A DNA stretch of 49,641 nt. It comes from Betaproteobacteria bacterium (GTDB lineage Bacteria > Pseudomonadota > Gammaproteobacteria > Burkholderiales > Burkholderiaceae_F). A program made the translations under genes and the position numbers. Shown one piece after another: positions 15,453 to 23,787 of this stretch. The stretch is taken from NCBI GenBank assembly GCA_005882215.1, contig VBCK01000133.1, positions 1 to 49,641 of the forward strand, read 5' to 3'. The notes below the pieces were generated by a model that saw only the letters and a list, made by a program, of their open reading frames with translations, was not told the DNA's origin and ran no database searches. The first letter of the stretch is position 1; each line of letters begins with the position of its first letter.

Positions 15453-15899
15453 ATGGATATTGGCCCGCTGAACGTACTGTGTATCGAGGACACCGAGTCC
15501 GACTTCCTGCTGATCGAGCGTGCGCTCAGGATGGCGGGCCTGCTCGGGCGCTGCGAGCGGGTCGAAAGCAGCGAGGCGCTGAACGCGGCACTGCTGCAGA
15601 GCCGATGGGACCTGGTGCTGTCCGATTATGCAGTGCCCGGCATGTATTTCACGGACACGCTCAGACGCTTCCTCCACCACTATCCGAACCTGCCACTGAT
15701 CCTGGTTTCGGGCACGATCGGAGAGGTCAAGGCGTCCGTGATGGTGGAAGTCGGGGCCTGGGACTACGTGCCCAAGAGCCGACTGCGCCGGCTCGTGCCC
15801 GCTGTCAGGCGGGCGATCGAGCGAGCCGCAGCCCAGGCCGCCCGGCGACCCGCGGCGCGGGAGACGGCACCGAATCCGGCCGGCCCGCGCCAGCGTTGA
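15453..15899 (+). CDS. Stand-alone response-regulator receiver
   Basis: A 148-aa single receiver domain: acidic residues E11/D12 (CIEDTESD), phospho-acceptor D58 in LSDYAVPGM, Thr/Ser in LVSGTIGE and Lys K108 in YVPKSRL. It ends with an Ala/Arg/Pro-rich tail (about 125-148) and no output domain. It is clearly related to the receiver domain of the preceding GGDEF-EAL protein (shared ED-ESD-LLIER..., GTIGE/GSIGE, LRRLVPA). The two receivers probably arose by duplication and may compete for phosphate from the same kinase. It starts 12 bases after the previous stop, so it is part of the same unit. Confidence 0.88.
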   Translation: MDIGPLNVLCIEDTESDFLLIERALRMAGLLGRCERVESSEALNAALLQSRWDLVLSDYAVPGMYFTDTLRRFLHHYPNLPLILVSGTIGEVKASVMVEVGAWDYVPKSRLRRLVPAVRRAIERAAAQAARRPAARETAPNPAGPRQR

Positions 15900-15917
15900 T
15901 CGTGTCCTAGCAGCCGC

Positions 15918-16271
15918 TTAGCGCGGAGCGGGTGTCGGCGCCTGCGCCGGCGCGGGAGGCTGCGGCGAAACCTGCTCCCATCCGCTGGGGCACTGGGACG
16001 CGTACGGGTAGTACGCGTTGGACTGACGGCAGTAGTACCAGTAGTTAGGCGGCGCAGGCACCTGAACGACCGGGTTCGGCTGCACATAAACCGGGTCGGC
16101 CACCACGACCGGCGGGTAGTAATACGGGTAGTACGGCGGCCCCCACCACCACGGGCCCGGTCCGATCCAGACTCCCACATGCCCGTGCCAGCCGGCGCTC
16201 GCCGTTGCGCACGCCACCAGGCAACCGACGCCGAAGGCAGCGCCCAGAACGATCTTCAAGAGGCGGTTCAT
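15918..16271 (-). CDS. Exported Tyr/Pro-rich protein with C-terminal two-Cys motif (paralogue 2)
   Basis: A 117-aa protein. The ATG at 16271 has a perfect SD (GGAGG, five bases away) and opens a signal peptide (MNRLLKIVLGAAFGVGCLVA, ending CATASA-GWHGH). The mature part has GPGPWWWGPPYYPYYYPPVV and a C-terminal motif PPNYWYYC...YYPYASQCPSGWEQV, then a Pro/Ala tail. It shares the WYYC-x8-YYPY-x3-CP-x-x-W pattern with the genes at 10507-9977 and 49639-49205, but lacks their long Gly/His-rich segment. The Cys in the signal (VACATASA) could be read as a weak lipobox; I favour a normal signal peptidase I site. It is divergent from the DegP-like gene. Confidence 0.75.
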   Translation of the reverse strand: MNRLLKIVLGAAFGVGCLVACATASAGWHGHVGVWIGPGPWWWGPPYYPYYYPPVVVADPVYVQPNPVVQVPAPPNYWYYCRQSNAYYPYASQCPSGWEQVSPQPPAPAQAPTPAPR

Positions 16272-16458
16272 AGAGACCTCCTTAATTCTCACTTAATCGT
16301 CGCTTCACTCGGTCCTAACCATGTGCGACTAATTTTCGCACGTGTTGTCCCCTGCGCTGTCGTGAGAAGTGTCAGCACTTGTAGGGACCGTAACCAGATG
16401 CAACCGGATGGAATGGAATTCTTGATATGAACTCTTATGCGAACAGGAGGAACGGGCG
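16272..16458. promoter_or_regulatory. Divergent regulatory region of the DegP-like gene and paralogue 2
   Basis: 187 bases serve both divergent genes. Two inverted repeats stand out: GTGCGA / TCGCAC (16323-16328 and 16336-16341, 7-base AT-rich spacer) and AAGTG / CACTT (16367-16371 and 16376-16380). Either could be an operator. The region is AT-richer than its neighbours. I cannot assign a sigma factor; DegP-type genes are often under envelope-stress control, but no clean SigmaE element is visible. Confidence 0.35.
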
Positions 16459-17976
16459 ATGAAACTGAGATCGCTGAAGACGCTTGCGGCCAGCGCCGCG
16501 GCTTTTGGCATTCTGATCGTCGGCCTGGGGGGGTATTCGCCCAGCCGTGCCGGCATTCTTGATTTTCTGCAGCGCAAGGACGCGCAGACAGCCCAGGCCG
16601 ATTCAGCGCGGCCGGCCGGCCAGAGTGTCGACGCGAATCCGGCACCGGTGCTGGCTCCGGGCCAAGCACCGAACTACCGGGCCATCGTTCAGCAATCAGG
16701 CCCGGCGGTGGTCGGCGTGACAGTCGAGGGCACGCGCAAGATCGGCCTGGACGCCTCGTCCGGACCCGATTGGGGCGACGATCCGTTTTTCCAGTTCTTC
16801 CGGGGTATTCCGGGGGTGCCGTTCCGGATCCCGCATTCGGGCGAGCAGCCGTTCCACGGCCAGGGATCGGGATTCATCATCAGCCGTGACGGCCTGATCC
16901 TGACCAACGCGCACGTGGTGCGTGATGCCCAGGAAGTCACCGTCAAGCTGGCTGATCGCCGCGAGCTGCGGGCCAAAGTGCTCGGAGCCGATGCTGCCAC
17001 CGACATCGCGGTGCTGCGCGTCAACACGACCGGGCTTCCAACCGTGAAGATCGGCGATCCGAAGTCGCTGCAGGTCGGCGATTACGTGCTGGCGATCGGC
17101 GCCCCGTTCGGGTTCGATCAGAGCGCCACCGCCGGCATCGTCAGTGCCAAAGGCCGCTCTTTGCCCGGCGACGCCTATGTTCCATTCATTCAAACCGATG
17201 CGGCGGTCAACCCCGGCAACTCCGGTGGGCCGCTGTTCGATGCGGCCGGCAACGTGGTCGGCATCAATGCGCAGATCTACTCGCAGACCGGTGGCTACCA
17301 GGGCCTGTCGTTCGCGATCCCGATCGACGTGGCTTTGCATGCCAAGGATCAGATCGTCGCCACCGGTCACGCGAGCCACGCGCGGCTGGGCGTGATGGTG
17401 CAGGATATGAATCAGGCGCTGGCCGAATCGTTCGGGCTGCAGCGGCCCGATGGCGCCTTGGTGTCCAACGTTGATCCGGACGGCCCGGCGGCGAAGGCCG
17501 GACTGAAGCCGGGCGACGTGATCACGCACGTGAACGGCACCCCGATCGAACGGGCCGGAGATCTGTCCAGTCGGATCGGAATGGACGCGCCCGGCAGCCG
17601 TGTGACGCTGAAGGTGTGGCGTGATCGGTCCGAACGCGACTTCGACATCAAGCTGGCAGAAGCCGATTCCGGGTCGCTGAAGCAGGCCAACTCGGCCGGC
17701 ACCGACTCGCACGGGCAGCTGGGCTTGGCGCTGCGGCCATTGACGCGCCAGGAGCGGCTCGAGCGGTCGCTCGACCACGGGCTGATCGTCGAAGACGTCG
17801 TCGGACCGGCGGCCCGCGCTGGCATACAGCCCGGAGACGTGGTGCTCGGAATCGATGGCCACGAGGCCAATTCGGTCGATCAGGTGCGAAGCGTGATGCG
17901 GAGCCATCCGAAGTCGGTGGCGCTGCTGATCGAGCGCGACGGGCAGAAGATCTTCATTCCGGTGAAGCTGGGCTGA
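16459..17976 (+). CDS. degP: Periplasmic DegP/HtrA-type serine protease
   Basis: A 505-aa protein of the trypsin-PDZ-PDZ architecture. The start has a full AGGAGG SD. A signal peptide or anchor (KTLAASAAAFGILIVGLGG) is followed by the protease domain with triad H152 (TNAHVV), D182 (TDIAVL) and S255 (GNSGGPL), and the LA-loop motif DDPFFQFFRG. PDZ1 covers about 305-395 (LGVMVQDMNQALAESFGL) and PDZ2 about 415-500 (GIQPGDVVLGIDG). It should degrade and refold damaged envelope proteins. Two PDZ domains fit DegP/MucD rather than DegS. The downstream small exported gene starts 36 bases later and may be co-transcribed. Confidence 0.95.
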   Translation: MKLRSLKTLAASAAAFGILIVGLGGYSPSRAGILDFLQRKDAQTAQADSARPAGQSVDANPAPVLAPGQAPNYRAIVQQSGPAVVGVTVEGTRKIGLDASSGPDWGDDPFFQFFRGIPGVPFRIPHSGEQPFHGQGSGFIISRDGLILTNAHVVRDAQEVTVKLADRRELRAKVLGADAATDIAVLRVNTTGLPTVKIGDPKSLQVGDYVLAIGAPFGFDQSATAGIVSAKGRSLPGDAYVPFIQTDAAVNPGNSGGPLFDAAGNVVGINAQIYSQTGGYQGLSFAIPIDVALHAKDQIVATGHASHARLGVMVQDMNQALAESFGLQRPDGALVSNVDPDGPAAKAGLKPGDVITHVNGTPIERAGDLSSRIGMDAPGSRVTLKVWRDRSERDFDIKLAEADSGSLKQANSAGTDSHGQLGLALRPLTRQERLERSLDHGLIVEDVVGPAARAGIQPGDVVLGIDGHEANSVDQVRSVMRSHPKSVALLIERDGQKIFIPVKLG

Positions 17977-18011
17977 CCCGTGTAGCCGGATCGGAAACGC
18001 TGGAGATGACG

Positions 18012-18464
18012 ATGCGCGGCACGGTGAAAGCAGTGGGGATGGTATTGGCAGTGGCGGGCCTTGCGACGTTGACGGGCCCGGCGTCGGCGGCGGTGACCCC
18101 GCGAATGCCGGCCGAGCAGCACCAGGGGCCGGTCGCTTACGTGACCGGGGGCATCGGAAAGTCCGAGGCACGGCTATTCGAGCGGCAAATGGATCGACAC
18201 CGGCTGGCGATCGAGCTGCTGGAGCATGCCGGCAGGGCCCAGGAGTTCACCGCCGAGGCCAAGGTAAGGATCACCGATGCCCACGGCCGCACTGTGCTCG
18301 ATACCAAGGCTGCAGGCCCGTTTCTGCTGGTGGACCTGCCGCCGGGCCGTTATTCGATCCTCGCCACGTTGAACAAGAAGACGCTGAGGAAGGCTGCGGT
18401 CGTCGTCACACGCGACAAGCTGGCGCGTGCGACCTTCGAATTTCCGGCGCGCACTGACGGCTGA
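18012..18464 (+). CDS. Small exported protein with beta-sandwich (carboxypeptidase-regulatory-like) fold
   Basis: A 150-aa protein. The ATG at 18012 sits six bases after GGAG, better spaced than the ATG at 18006. Signal peptide: MRGTVKAVGMVLAVAGLATL, ending TGPASA-AVTPR. The mature part contains KVRITDAHGRTVLDTKAAGP and VDLPPGRYSILATLNKK, the pattern of a CarboxypepD_reg/transthyretin-like beta sandwich. No catalytic residues are evident. It directly follows the DegP-like gene, so a role in the envelope is plausible, but I do not recognise a named family. Confidence 0.7.
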   Translation: MRGTVKAVGMVLAVAGLATLTGPASAAVTPRMPAEQHQGPVAYVTGGIGKSEARLFERQMDRHRLAIELLEHAGRAQEFTAEAKVRITDAHGRTVLDTKAAGPFLLVDLPPGRYSILATLNKKTLRKAAVVVTRDKLARATFEFPARTDG

Positions 18465-18480
18465 TCCTTATTGCAGGCTT

Positions 18481-18513
18481 GCAGGCGCAGGGTAAGCTCG
18501 ACCCTGCGCCTGC
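18481..18513 (+). terminator. Perfect 13-bp hairpin after the DegP-like operon
   Basis: GCAGGCGCAGGGT / ACCCTGCGCCTGC with a 7-base loop (AAGCTCG) lies 16 bases after the stop at 18464, between the DegP unit and the antiporter gene. The following sequence (GTTCGCGTT) is only weakly T-rich, so it may terminate poorly or act as an mRNA 3' end. Confidence 0.6.
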
Positions 18514-18555
18514 GTTCGCGTTGCGGCGCTCCCGCCGGAGGACACCGCAGTCGCG

Positions 18556-19761
18556 ATGGCCAATTCGATCGAGCACCTTGGCGCTCTTCTGCTGGTGGCG
18601 GCAGTGGTGGCGATCCTCACGCGCAAGCTTCACGTTCCATACAGCGTGGGGTTGGTGGCCACCGGGATGTGCCTGGCGCTGTTTTCGGTCGAACCGGACA
18701 TACGCCTGACCCGCGATCTGATCTTCTCGACGCTGCTGCCGCCGCTGATCTTCGAAGCCGCGATGGTTCTGCGCTGGCGCGAGCTGCGGCCCGATCTGCT
18801 GCTGATCGTCGCGCTGGCTACCGTCGGGCTGGTGCTGGCGGCGGCCCTGACCGCGGCCGGCATGCACTGGCTGGCGGGCTGGAGCTGGCTCGCGGCATCG
18901 CTGTTCGGGATTCTGATCGCCGCCACCGATCCGGTGTCGGTGATCGCGCTGTTCAAGGAAGCGGGGGTGCGCGGGCGACTTCGGATCCTGGTCGAGACCG
19001 AGAGCCTTTTCAACGACGGCACCGCGGCGGTGCTGTTCGCGGTCGGCGCCGCGTTGGCCGCCGGCCAGGCGGTCACGCCGGGCCTGTTCGGCGTGTGGCT
19101 GCTGCAGTCCATCGGTGGCGGGATCCTGTGTGGCGCGCTGGTGGCCAGGGTGGTGCTGGCGCTGGCGAACCGGACCGACGACCAACTGGTCAAACTGACG
19201 TTCACCACCATTGCCGCCTACGGTTCGTTCCTGCTGGCCGAGCACTTCCACGGGTCGGGGGTGCTCGCGACCCTGTGTGCCGGGCTGTTGATCGGCAATC
19301 TTGGGCAGGGCATCAGCGCATCGGCCCGCACGCGCGTGGTGATCGAAGCCTTCTGGGACTTCGCCGCGTTCGTGGCGAATTCGTTGATCTTCCTGTTGAT
19401 CGGGATCCACGAGGCGCAGCAGGATTTTCATGGGGTGTGGAAGCCCGCGCTGATCGCGATCGCGCTGGTCACGCTGGGACGCGCAGCAGCGATCTATCCG
19501 GTATGCGGGCTGTTCGTCCGCAGCGACAACCCGGTCAGCCTGCGCCAGCAGCACTTGCTGGTATGGGGTGGGTTGCGCGGTGCGCTGGCCTTGGCCCTGG
19601 CGCTGAGCCTGCCGACCAACGTGCCGGACCGGGAGGCGATCGCGGCCGTCGCGTTCGCCGTCGTGGCATTTTCGATTTTCGCCCAGGGCTTGTCGATCGC
19701 GCCGCTGCTGCGCCGTCTGGGGCAGATTCCGTCCGCCCAAGAGGGGAAGCCGATCCAATGA
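18556..19761 (+). CDS. CPA1-family Na+/H+ antiporter (NhaP-like)
   Basis: A 401-aa inner-membrane protein with about 12 helices. Diagnostic CPA1 motifs: LLPPLIFEAAM, the ion-site ATDPVSVIALF, ETESLFNDGTA and WGGLRGALALALAL. It exchanges cytoplasmic Na+ (or K+) for protons, controlling pH and salt. It has no long C-terminal cytoplasmic regulatory domain, only a short basic tail (RRLGQIPSAQEGKPIQ), so it is on the short side of the family. It converges with the metallopeptidase, with only four bases between stops. Confidence 0.92.
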   Translation: MANSIEHLGALLLVAAVVAILTRKLHVPYSVGLVATGMCLALFSVEPDIRLTRDLIFSTLLPPLIFEAAMVLRWRELRPDLLLIVALATVGLVLAAALTAAGMHWLAGWSWLAASLFGILIAATDPVSVIALFKEAGVRGRLRILVETESLFNDGTAAVLFAVGAALAAGQAVTPGLFGVWLLQSIGGGILCGALVARVVLALANRTDDQLVKLTFTTIAAYGSFLLAEHFHGSGVLATLCAGLLIGNLGQGISASARTRVVIEAFWDFAAFVANSLIFLLIGIHEAQQDFHGVWKPALIAIALVTLGRAAAIYPVCGLFVRSDNPVSLRQQHLLVWGGLRGALALALALSLPTNVPDREAIAAVAFAVVAFSIFAQGLSIAPLLRRLGQIPSAQEGKPIQ

Positions 19762-19765
19762 CGCC

Positions 19766-20737
19766 TCAATCGCGGGCTGCGGTGATCGCCCGACGCAGTT
19801 GAGCCAGTGGTGCCGAGTCATCGAACAACACGCTATCGCCGTGCAGCTCGATGCCCAGCCGCTGCCACAGTTGCGGCAGATCGACGGGAACCGGCGTCGC
19901 CTTCATCTGATCGTACAAATCCTCGAGTACCGGGGAGCCGATGGCCGAATCGGCTGTGCGCAGCGCGCGCTCCAGCGGCCAATCCGCCTCCATGTTGCCG
20001 CCGGCCGCGACAATGGCGCGCAACGCATCCTGCAGGCCCAGGCGATTGTGCGTGCGTTCCCTGATCTGCACGTCGGCAAGGAGGCAGAAAATTGCGCCGC
20101 CCCAATAGGTGCGGCCCCAGGTCGGTGTGTGGTCCAGGCCCTGATCATTCGAAGCGGGCAGGCCTTTTGGCATGAATCGCACGAAATCGCCCCAGACCTG
20201 CTCCACATTCAGGCGGCCTGCCTGCGCGCGCGATATCGGCTCGACATAAACAGCGAGGCCCTCTTCGATCCAGTGATGCTCTTCGGCGACCGACGGAAAT
20301 GCGAGGTGTACCAGCTCGTGGACGACGACCCAGTCGTCGGCGAGCTGCCGTTCCGTGACAGCGCGACCCAGCACGATGCGTACCGCCGCGCCTCGATGCG
20401 CGAACGCGGTTCCCGAGCGCACACCGGCCCCGTCGACCGGCACGACGAGTACCTTCACATGGTCGACCGGGAAGCGGCCGTAATAAGCGGCAACGGTCCG
20501 GCCCGAGGCCGCAATCCATTCGATGATGACGCTCGGTAAGAGGTCAAGCACGCCCGGCGCGAAGGCGATGTCGAAGCCGGTCTTCCCGATCGCAACGTGC
20601 TTGGCCGGCAGGCGGTCAAACGCCTCGTAAGGCATGCGACGTGTCAGAAACGAGTCGGCGTCGCCCTGGGCCGATGCCGGACCGACGGCCAGCACGGTGA
20701 GGGCGGCGAACAAGGCACGAACGTGAAGGGAGCGCAT
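19766..20737 (-). CDS. Exported zinc metallopeptidase with HELVH motif
   Basis: A 323-aa protein. I start it at the ATG at 20737, which opens a signal peptide (MRSLHVRALFAALTVLAVGP, ending ASA-QGDAD). The zinc site is HELVH (140-144), with a downstream Glu in WIEEGLAVYVE (158/159), a gluzincin-type arrangement as in M1-like or peptidase-MA-like families. A helical C-terminal part follows with YWGGAIFCLLADVQIRER. It probably cleaves peptides in the periplasm. The substrate and exact family are not determined from sequence alone. Confidence 0.85.
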   Translation of the reverse strand: MRSLHVRALFAALTVLAVGPASAQGDADSFLTRRMPYEAFDRLPAKHVAIGKTGFDIAFAPGVLDLLPSVIIEWIAASGRTVAAYYGRFPVDHVKVLVVPVDGAGVRSGTAFAHRGAAVRIVLGRAVTERQLADDWVVVHELVHLAFPSVAEEHHWIEEGLAVYVEPISRAQAGRLNVEQVWGDFVRFMPKGLPASNDQGLDHTPTWGRTYWGGAIFCLLADVQIRERTHNRLGLQDALRAIVAAGGNMEADWPLERALRTADSAIGSPVLEDLYDQMKATPVPVDLPQLWQRLGIELHGDSVLFDDSAPLAQLRRAITAARD

Positions 20738-20803
20738 CGGAGCTTCGAGTATGGCATCCCCAACGCCCACCCGCTTTCTGCCGCGGTCATTCGAGGCGCC
20801 CCG

Positions 20804-21121
20804 TCACCGCGTCGTGTCTGCTTTTTTGAGCTTGAAATCCCTCAACGGAACGATGTAGCCAGGTGGATCGCTTTTCGCGTTGATCAACAACGTCGAGGTT
20901 TGGGCGTCGGCGGTCGAACCCTCGACCACTGCGCCGCGCGGGATCGTAACGCATTGACCGTAAGCCACCTGCGCCGTCAGCAGCTTCTGAAAGGCCTCCG
21001 CGTCAGAGCGGATGCCCTGCAATTTGGAGACCTCCACGTTCGAATTACAGCCGAAGCTTGCAACCTGGGCTTCGAAGAGTATCTGAGAGGCGGAAACGAG
21101 AACAACGAGAACCCAATGCAT
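20804..21121 (-). CDS. Small exported hypothetical protein
   Basis: A 105-aa protein starting at the ATG at 21121, the first Met that gives a signal peptide (MHWVLVVLVSASQILFEAQV, then ASFGCNSN). The mature part has two cysteines and a hydrophobic beta-like stretch (VAYGQCVTIPRGAVVEGSTA). No family recognised. It lies 66 bases upstream of the metallopeptidase on the same strand, so the two may be co-expressed. Confidence 0.55.
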   Translation of the reverse strand: MHWVLVVLVSASQILFEAQVASFGCNSNVEVSKLQGIRSDAEAFQKLLTAQVAYGQCVTIPRGAVVEGSTADAQTSTLLINAKSDPPGYIVPLRDFKLKKADTTR

Positions 21122-21185
21122 GTCTTTACTCGAGGATGGCCTCAGGCCATGACCGAGGCTCGAGACGGTCGGCGAGCGCAATCGA

Positions 21186-21212
21186 CGCCGCCCGGGCATA
21201 CCCCGGGCGGCG
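21186..21212 (-). terminator. Perfect 11-bp hairpin downstream of the exported hydrolase
   Basis: CGCCGCCCGGG / CCCGGGCGGCG around a 5-base loop, 44 bases past the stop of the leftward hydrolase gene and before the small exported gene. No T run follows on the minus strand; the plus strand shows AATATTTG. A terminator or mRNA-stabilising hairpin. Confidence 0.5.
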
Positions 21213-21255
21213 AATATTTGAACGCATTCCGAAACAAAAAGGACCTCGCTACGGT

Positions 21256-22581
21256 TCAGTCTTCCCGTCTTGCCCTCACGTGGTGCTTGATCCAGTCGAT
21301 GATGAGGTCCGCGATCTTGAGGTTGTTGTGGTCCTGCATGAACATGTGACTGTTGCCCGTCCCGATTGCGGGGACTTCGGGCAGATGCACGTAGGTAATG
21401 TCACCGTCGGCTGCCCGGATCGCCGCGATCTCCTCCGGGCAGGGTGATACGGGGCGCGCCTGCGGAACGGGGGGATTGCCCGTGGTGTAGTGATCGCCCT
21501 CGATGATCAGCATCGGGATTTTCGCCAGCGTTTCAACGTCGGCGTCGGTCAGGGTGCCACCAGGACCTGGAAGGAAACATCCGGTCTCCAGCTGGATGAT
21601 GCCTCGCACTCCTGTCGGGTCCTGGAGCGCCGCTTTGGTCGGGAATGAGCTCGATTGGGAGTGACCCACCAGGATGGCGCCGCCCAGTTTCCTCGCGAGC
21701 ACCGCCATTCTCTGCGGAGTCGGCCGAATATCGGCGGCATTGGGGCCAAACGTGCCCAGACTCGCGCTCAGGTCGGGAATGACCTGCTTGAAGAAGGTCT
21801 GGCTGCCTCCTGGCAGGACGGTTTCCATCGGGAACTGCTCATCAGGCCACGGTTCAATGGTGGGCGGCGAAGCGAAGGCGCCGCAGGGCGCGGTGCACGG
21901 TGGGCCGTAGCGGAATACATTCCAGGCGAACATGTCGGTCGCAATCAGAATGCTGGGATTGGCTGTACCGGTCTTGCCGGGTAGGGCGGGGAAGACCGGG
22001 TTGCCGCGTGCGTCCCCGGGGGCAAGACATCCGGCCGGGTTGGGGCCCGGGGGCGACGCGCCGTTGACGCACCCGGCCCCGGTGCCGTCGTCGGTGAACT
22101 CGGCGGCGTCCCTGTCATACCTTACCTTCTGGTAATGCAAGGCGTCGAAACCCGAGCGGGCGCGACCAACCTGGTCGGCCATGTAAGTATCGAAGCCGTT
22201 CCGGGTGAAGTACTCATACCAGCCCATCCGTCCATCGGGCGTGGTCTCCCACGTCTTCGAGCTCAGACAGCAGCCGTGCACGAAGACGATCGGAGGCAGG
22301 TTATTGCTCCTCGCCGGTTTTTGAAACTGCACGTACATCTGGTTGATCATCGAATTGCCGGGGCGTGCACCCGCGCCCACCCCCGCATACGGGTCAGGGA
22401 CCGCGTGTGCATTGCCACCGATAAAGAAGCTGCCTTGCTGCTTGAGTGCGAGAATTCCCGTTGAAGGCTGTACGTCCTCGAACTCTTGCGCCGCGGCTAA
22501 CCTGGGCAGCAGCGCGAGTGCAAATAGCGCTGGACTCAGCAAGACCCCGCGTGTGGTCAGTTTTGGTTTTACAGAGCGCAT
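21256..22581 (-). CDS. Exported alpha/beta-hydrolase (esterase-like)
   Basis: A 441-aa protein. The ATG at 22581 follows AGGAGG; the signal peptide is residues 1-31 (RGVLLSPALFALALLPRLAA-AQ). Alpha/beta-hydrolase features: oxyanion-type HGCCLSSKTW (about 102-111), nucleophile elbow GHSQS (306-310, Ser308; the usual last Gly is Ser), Asp in IIEGDHY (363) and His in GNSHMFMQD (412). A long insert between strands (about 150-270) with six Cys suggests disulphides. Substrate unknown. The GHSQS family includes secreted esterases of unclear role. Confidence 0.85.
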   Translation of the reverse strand: MRSVKPKLTTRGVLLSPALFALALLPRLAAAQEFEDVQPSTGILALKQQGSFFIGGNAHAVPDPYAGVGAGARPGNSMINQMYVQFQKPARSNNLPPIVFVHGCCLSSKTWETTPDGRMGWYEYFTRNGFDTYMADQVGRARSGFDALHYQKVRYDRDAAEFTDDGTGAGCVNGASPPGPNPAGCLAPGDARGNPVFPALPGKTGTANPSILIATDMFAWNVFRYGPPCTAPCGAFASPPTIEPWPDEQFPMETVLPGGSQTFFKQVIPDLSASLGTFGPNAADIRPTPQRMAVLARKLGGAILVGHSQSSSFPTKAALQDPTGVRGIIQLETGCFLPGPGGTLTDADVETLAKIPMLIIEGDHYTTGNPPVPQARPVSPCPEEIAAIRAADGDITYVHLPEVPAIGTGNSHMFMQDHNNLKIADLIIDWIKHHVRARRED

Positions 22582-22785
22582 GGCTTCCTCCTGTCCTGGA
22601 ACGCCGATATACGACGACACGGCAGCGGCCGCCGCCTTTCGGCCTAAAAACACTCTCCGCATTTCGTGGGCGCGAATCTAGAACAATCGTCCGATTTTTA
22701 TCCGATTATTCCGCTCGTCCAGGGTCCCCCGGGTCGGCGAAATCGGTCTTGGATCCCTGATCAAAGCGAATCGGTGATGTACGGC

Positions 22786-23628
22786 CTACGGCGGCAGGCC
22801 CTTGGCGCCGGAGTGCTTCGCGGTGTCCAGACCGCGCACGTTGCGGAAGGTCGAGCCCGACAGATTCGCATCGGTCAGATCGGCGCCGCTGAAGTCGGTG
22901 TCGATGAACTTGGACTCGCGCAGGTCGGCGCCCGACAGATTGGCCCGCGCCAGCGACGTTCCGCTGAAGTCCCCGCCGAAGATGCGCACGCCGCGCAGAT
23001 CGGCGCCGGCCAGCGTGGAGAAACTGAAATCGGCACGCGACAGGTCAGCCTCCCGCAGGTCGGCCCCGCTCAGGTCCGCCGAGCTGATCACCGCATGCAT
23101 CAGTCCCATCGACTGGTTCTTCATGTCGGCCGCGCCATCCAGGCGGGCCAGATGCGCGCCCCGCAAGTCCGCCTGCCGAAGGTCGCCAATGAAGCGCGCC
23201 CCGGTCAGGTCGGCCCCGCGCAGATCGGCGCCGGCCAGTTGCATCGAGAACATCACTGCGCCGCGCAGGTTGGCGCGCTGCAGGTTGGCACGCTCGGCGA
23301 AGCTGACCGTCAGATTGCAGCCGGACAGGTTGGCGCCGGATAAATGGGCGCCGTTCAATACCACGGCGGTCAGATTCGCGTGCTTGAAGTCCACACCCGA
23401 CAGATCCAGTCCCGACAGGTTCTTGGAACTGAGGTTGGCCGGCGCCCGCACCGTCGCCTCGGACAGCCGGGCCAGCACCTGGGTCCGGTCGATGCGCTCG
23501 TACCCTGAAAAATCGCCCATCGGCGGCATCTGCGCACACACCGGTGCGCAGCCGAACAGCACCGCGCAGCCCGCAAGGATAGCGGGCGAGATGAAACGTC
23601 CTGCCCGGCGCGAGCCTGCATCCGTCAT
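22786..23628 (-). CDS. Exported pentapeptide-repeat protein
   Basis: A 280-aa protein with a signal peptide or lipoprotein-like start (PAILAGCAVLFGCAPVCA) and then tandem A(D/N)LxG pentapeptides across about residues 65-265 (for example ANLSGADLRESKFIDTDFSG and LAGADLRGADLTGARFIG), interrupted by a loop near DGAADMKNQSM. The repeats form a right-handed quadrilateral beta helix. Function is not predictable from the repeats. The four Cys at the N-terminus are unusual. It is divergent from the tricorn-like protease. Confidence 0.88.
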   Translation of the reverse strand: MTDAGSRRAGRFISPAILAGCAVLFGCAPVCAQMPPMGDFSGYERIDRTQVLARLSEATVRAPANLSSKNLSGLDLSGVDFKHANLTAVVLNGAHLSGANLSGCNLTVSFAERANLQRANLRGAVMFSMQLAGADLRGADLTGARFIGDLRQADLRGAHLARLDGAADMKNQSMGLMHAVISSADLSGADLREADLSRADFSFSTLAGADLRGVRIFGGDFSGTSLARANLSGADLRESKFIDTDFSGADLTDANLSGSTFRNVRGLDTAKHSGAKGLPP

Positions 23629-23787
23629 GGGTCACCGCGAGCGACGATTTCCGTTCGCACGTTACACCACGCCGACACGCAGCGCAGCGCAACGCGAGTC
23701 GAACGCATGCCGCGGAGTATCATGCCCCGCTGCTCGCGCGGGGGCCTTCGCGGCTCCATCGACATTCAGCAGAACGGGAGGCCTTCG
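23629..23787. promoter_or_regulatory. Divergent promoter region of the pentapeptide and tricorn-like genes
   Basis: 159 bases between the two divergent starts. A GGGAGG ribosome binding site for the plus-strand gene sits six bases before its GTG. I cannot identify specific -35/-10 elements. Confidence 0.3.

Noticed and set aside
13836-15680. 614-codon leftward open frame
   Set aside because: Antisense to the GGDEF-EAL gene, which has unmistakable domains.
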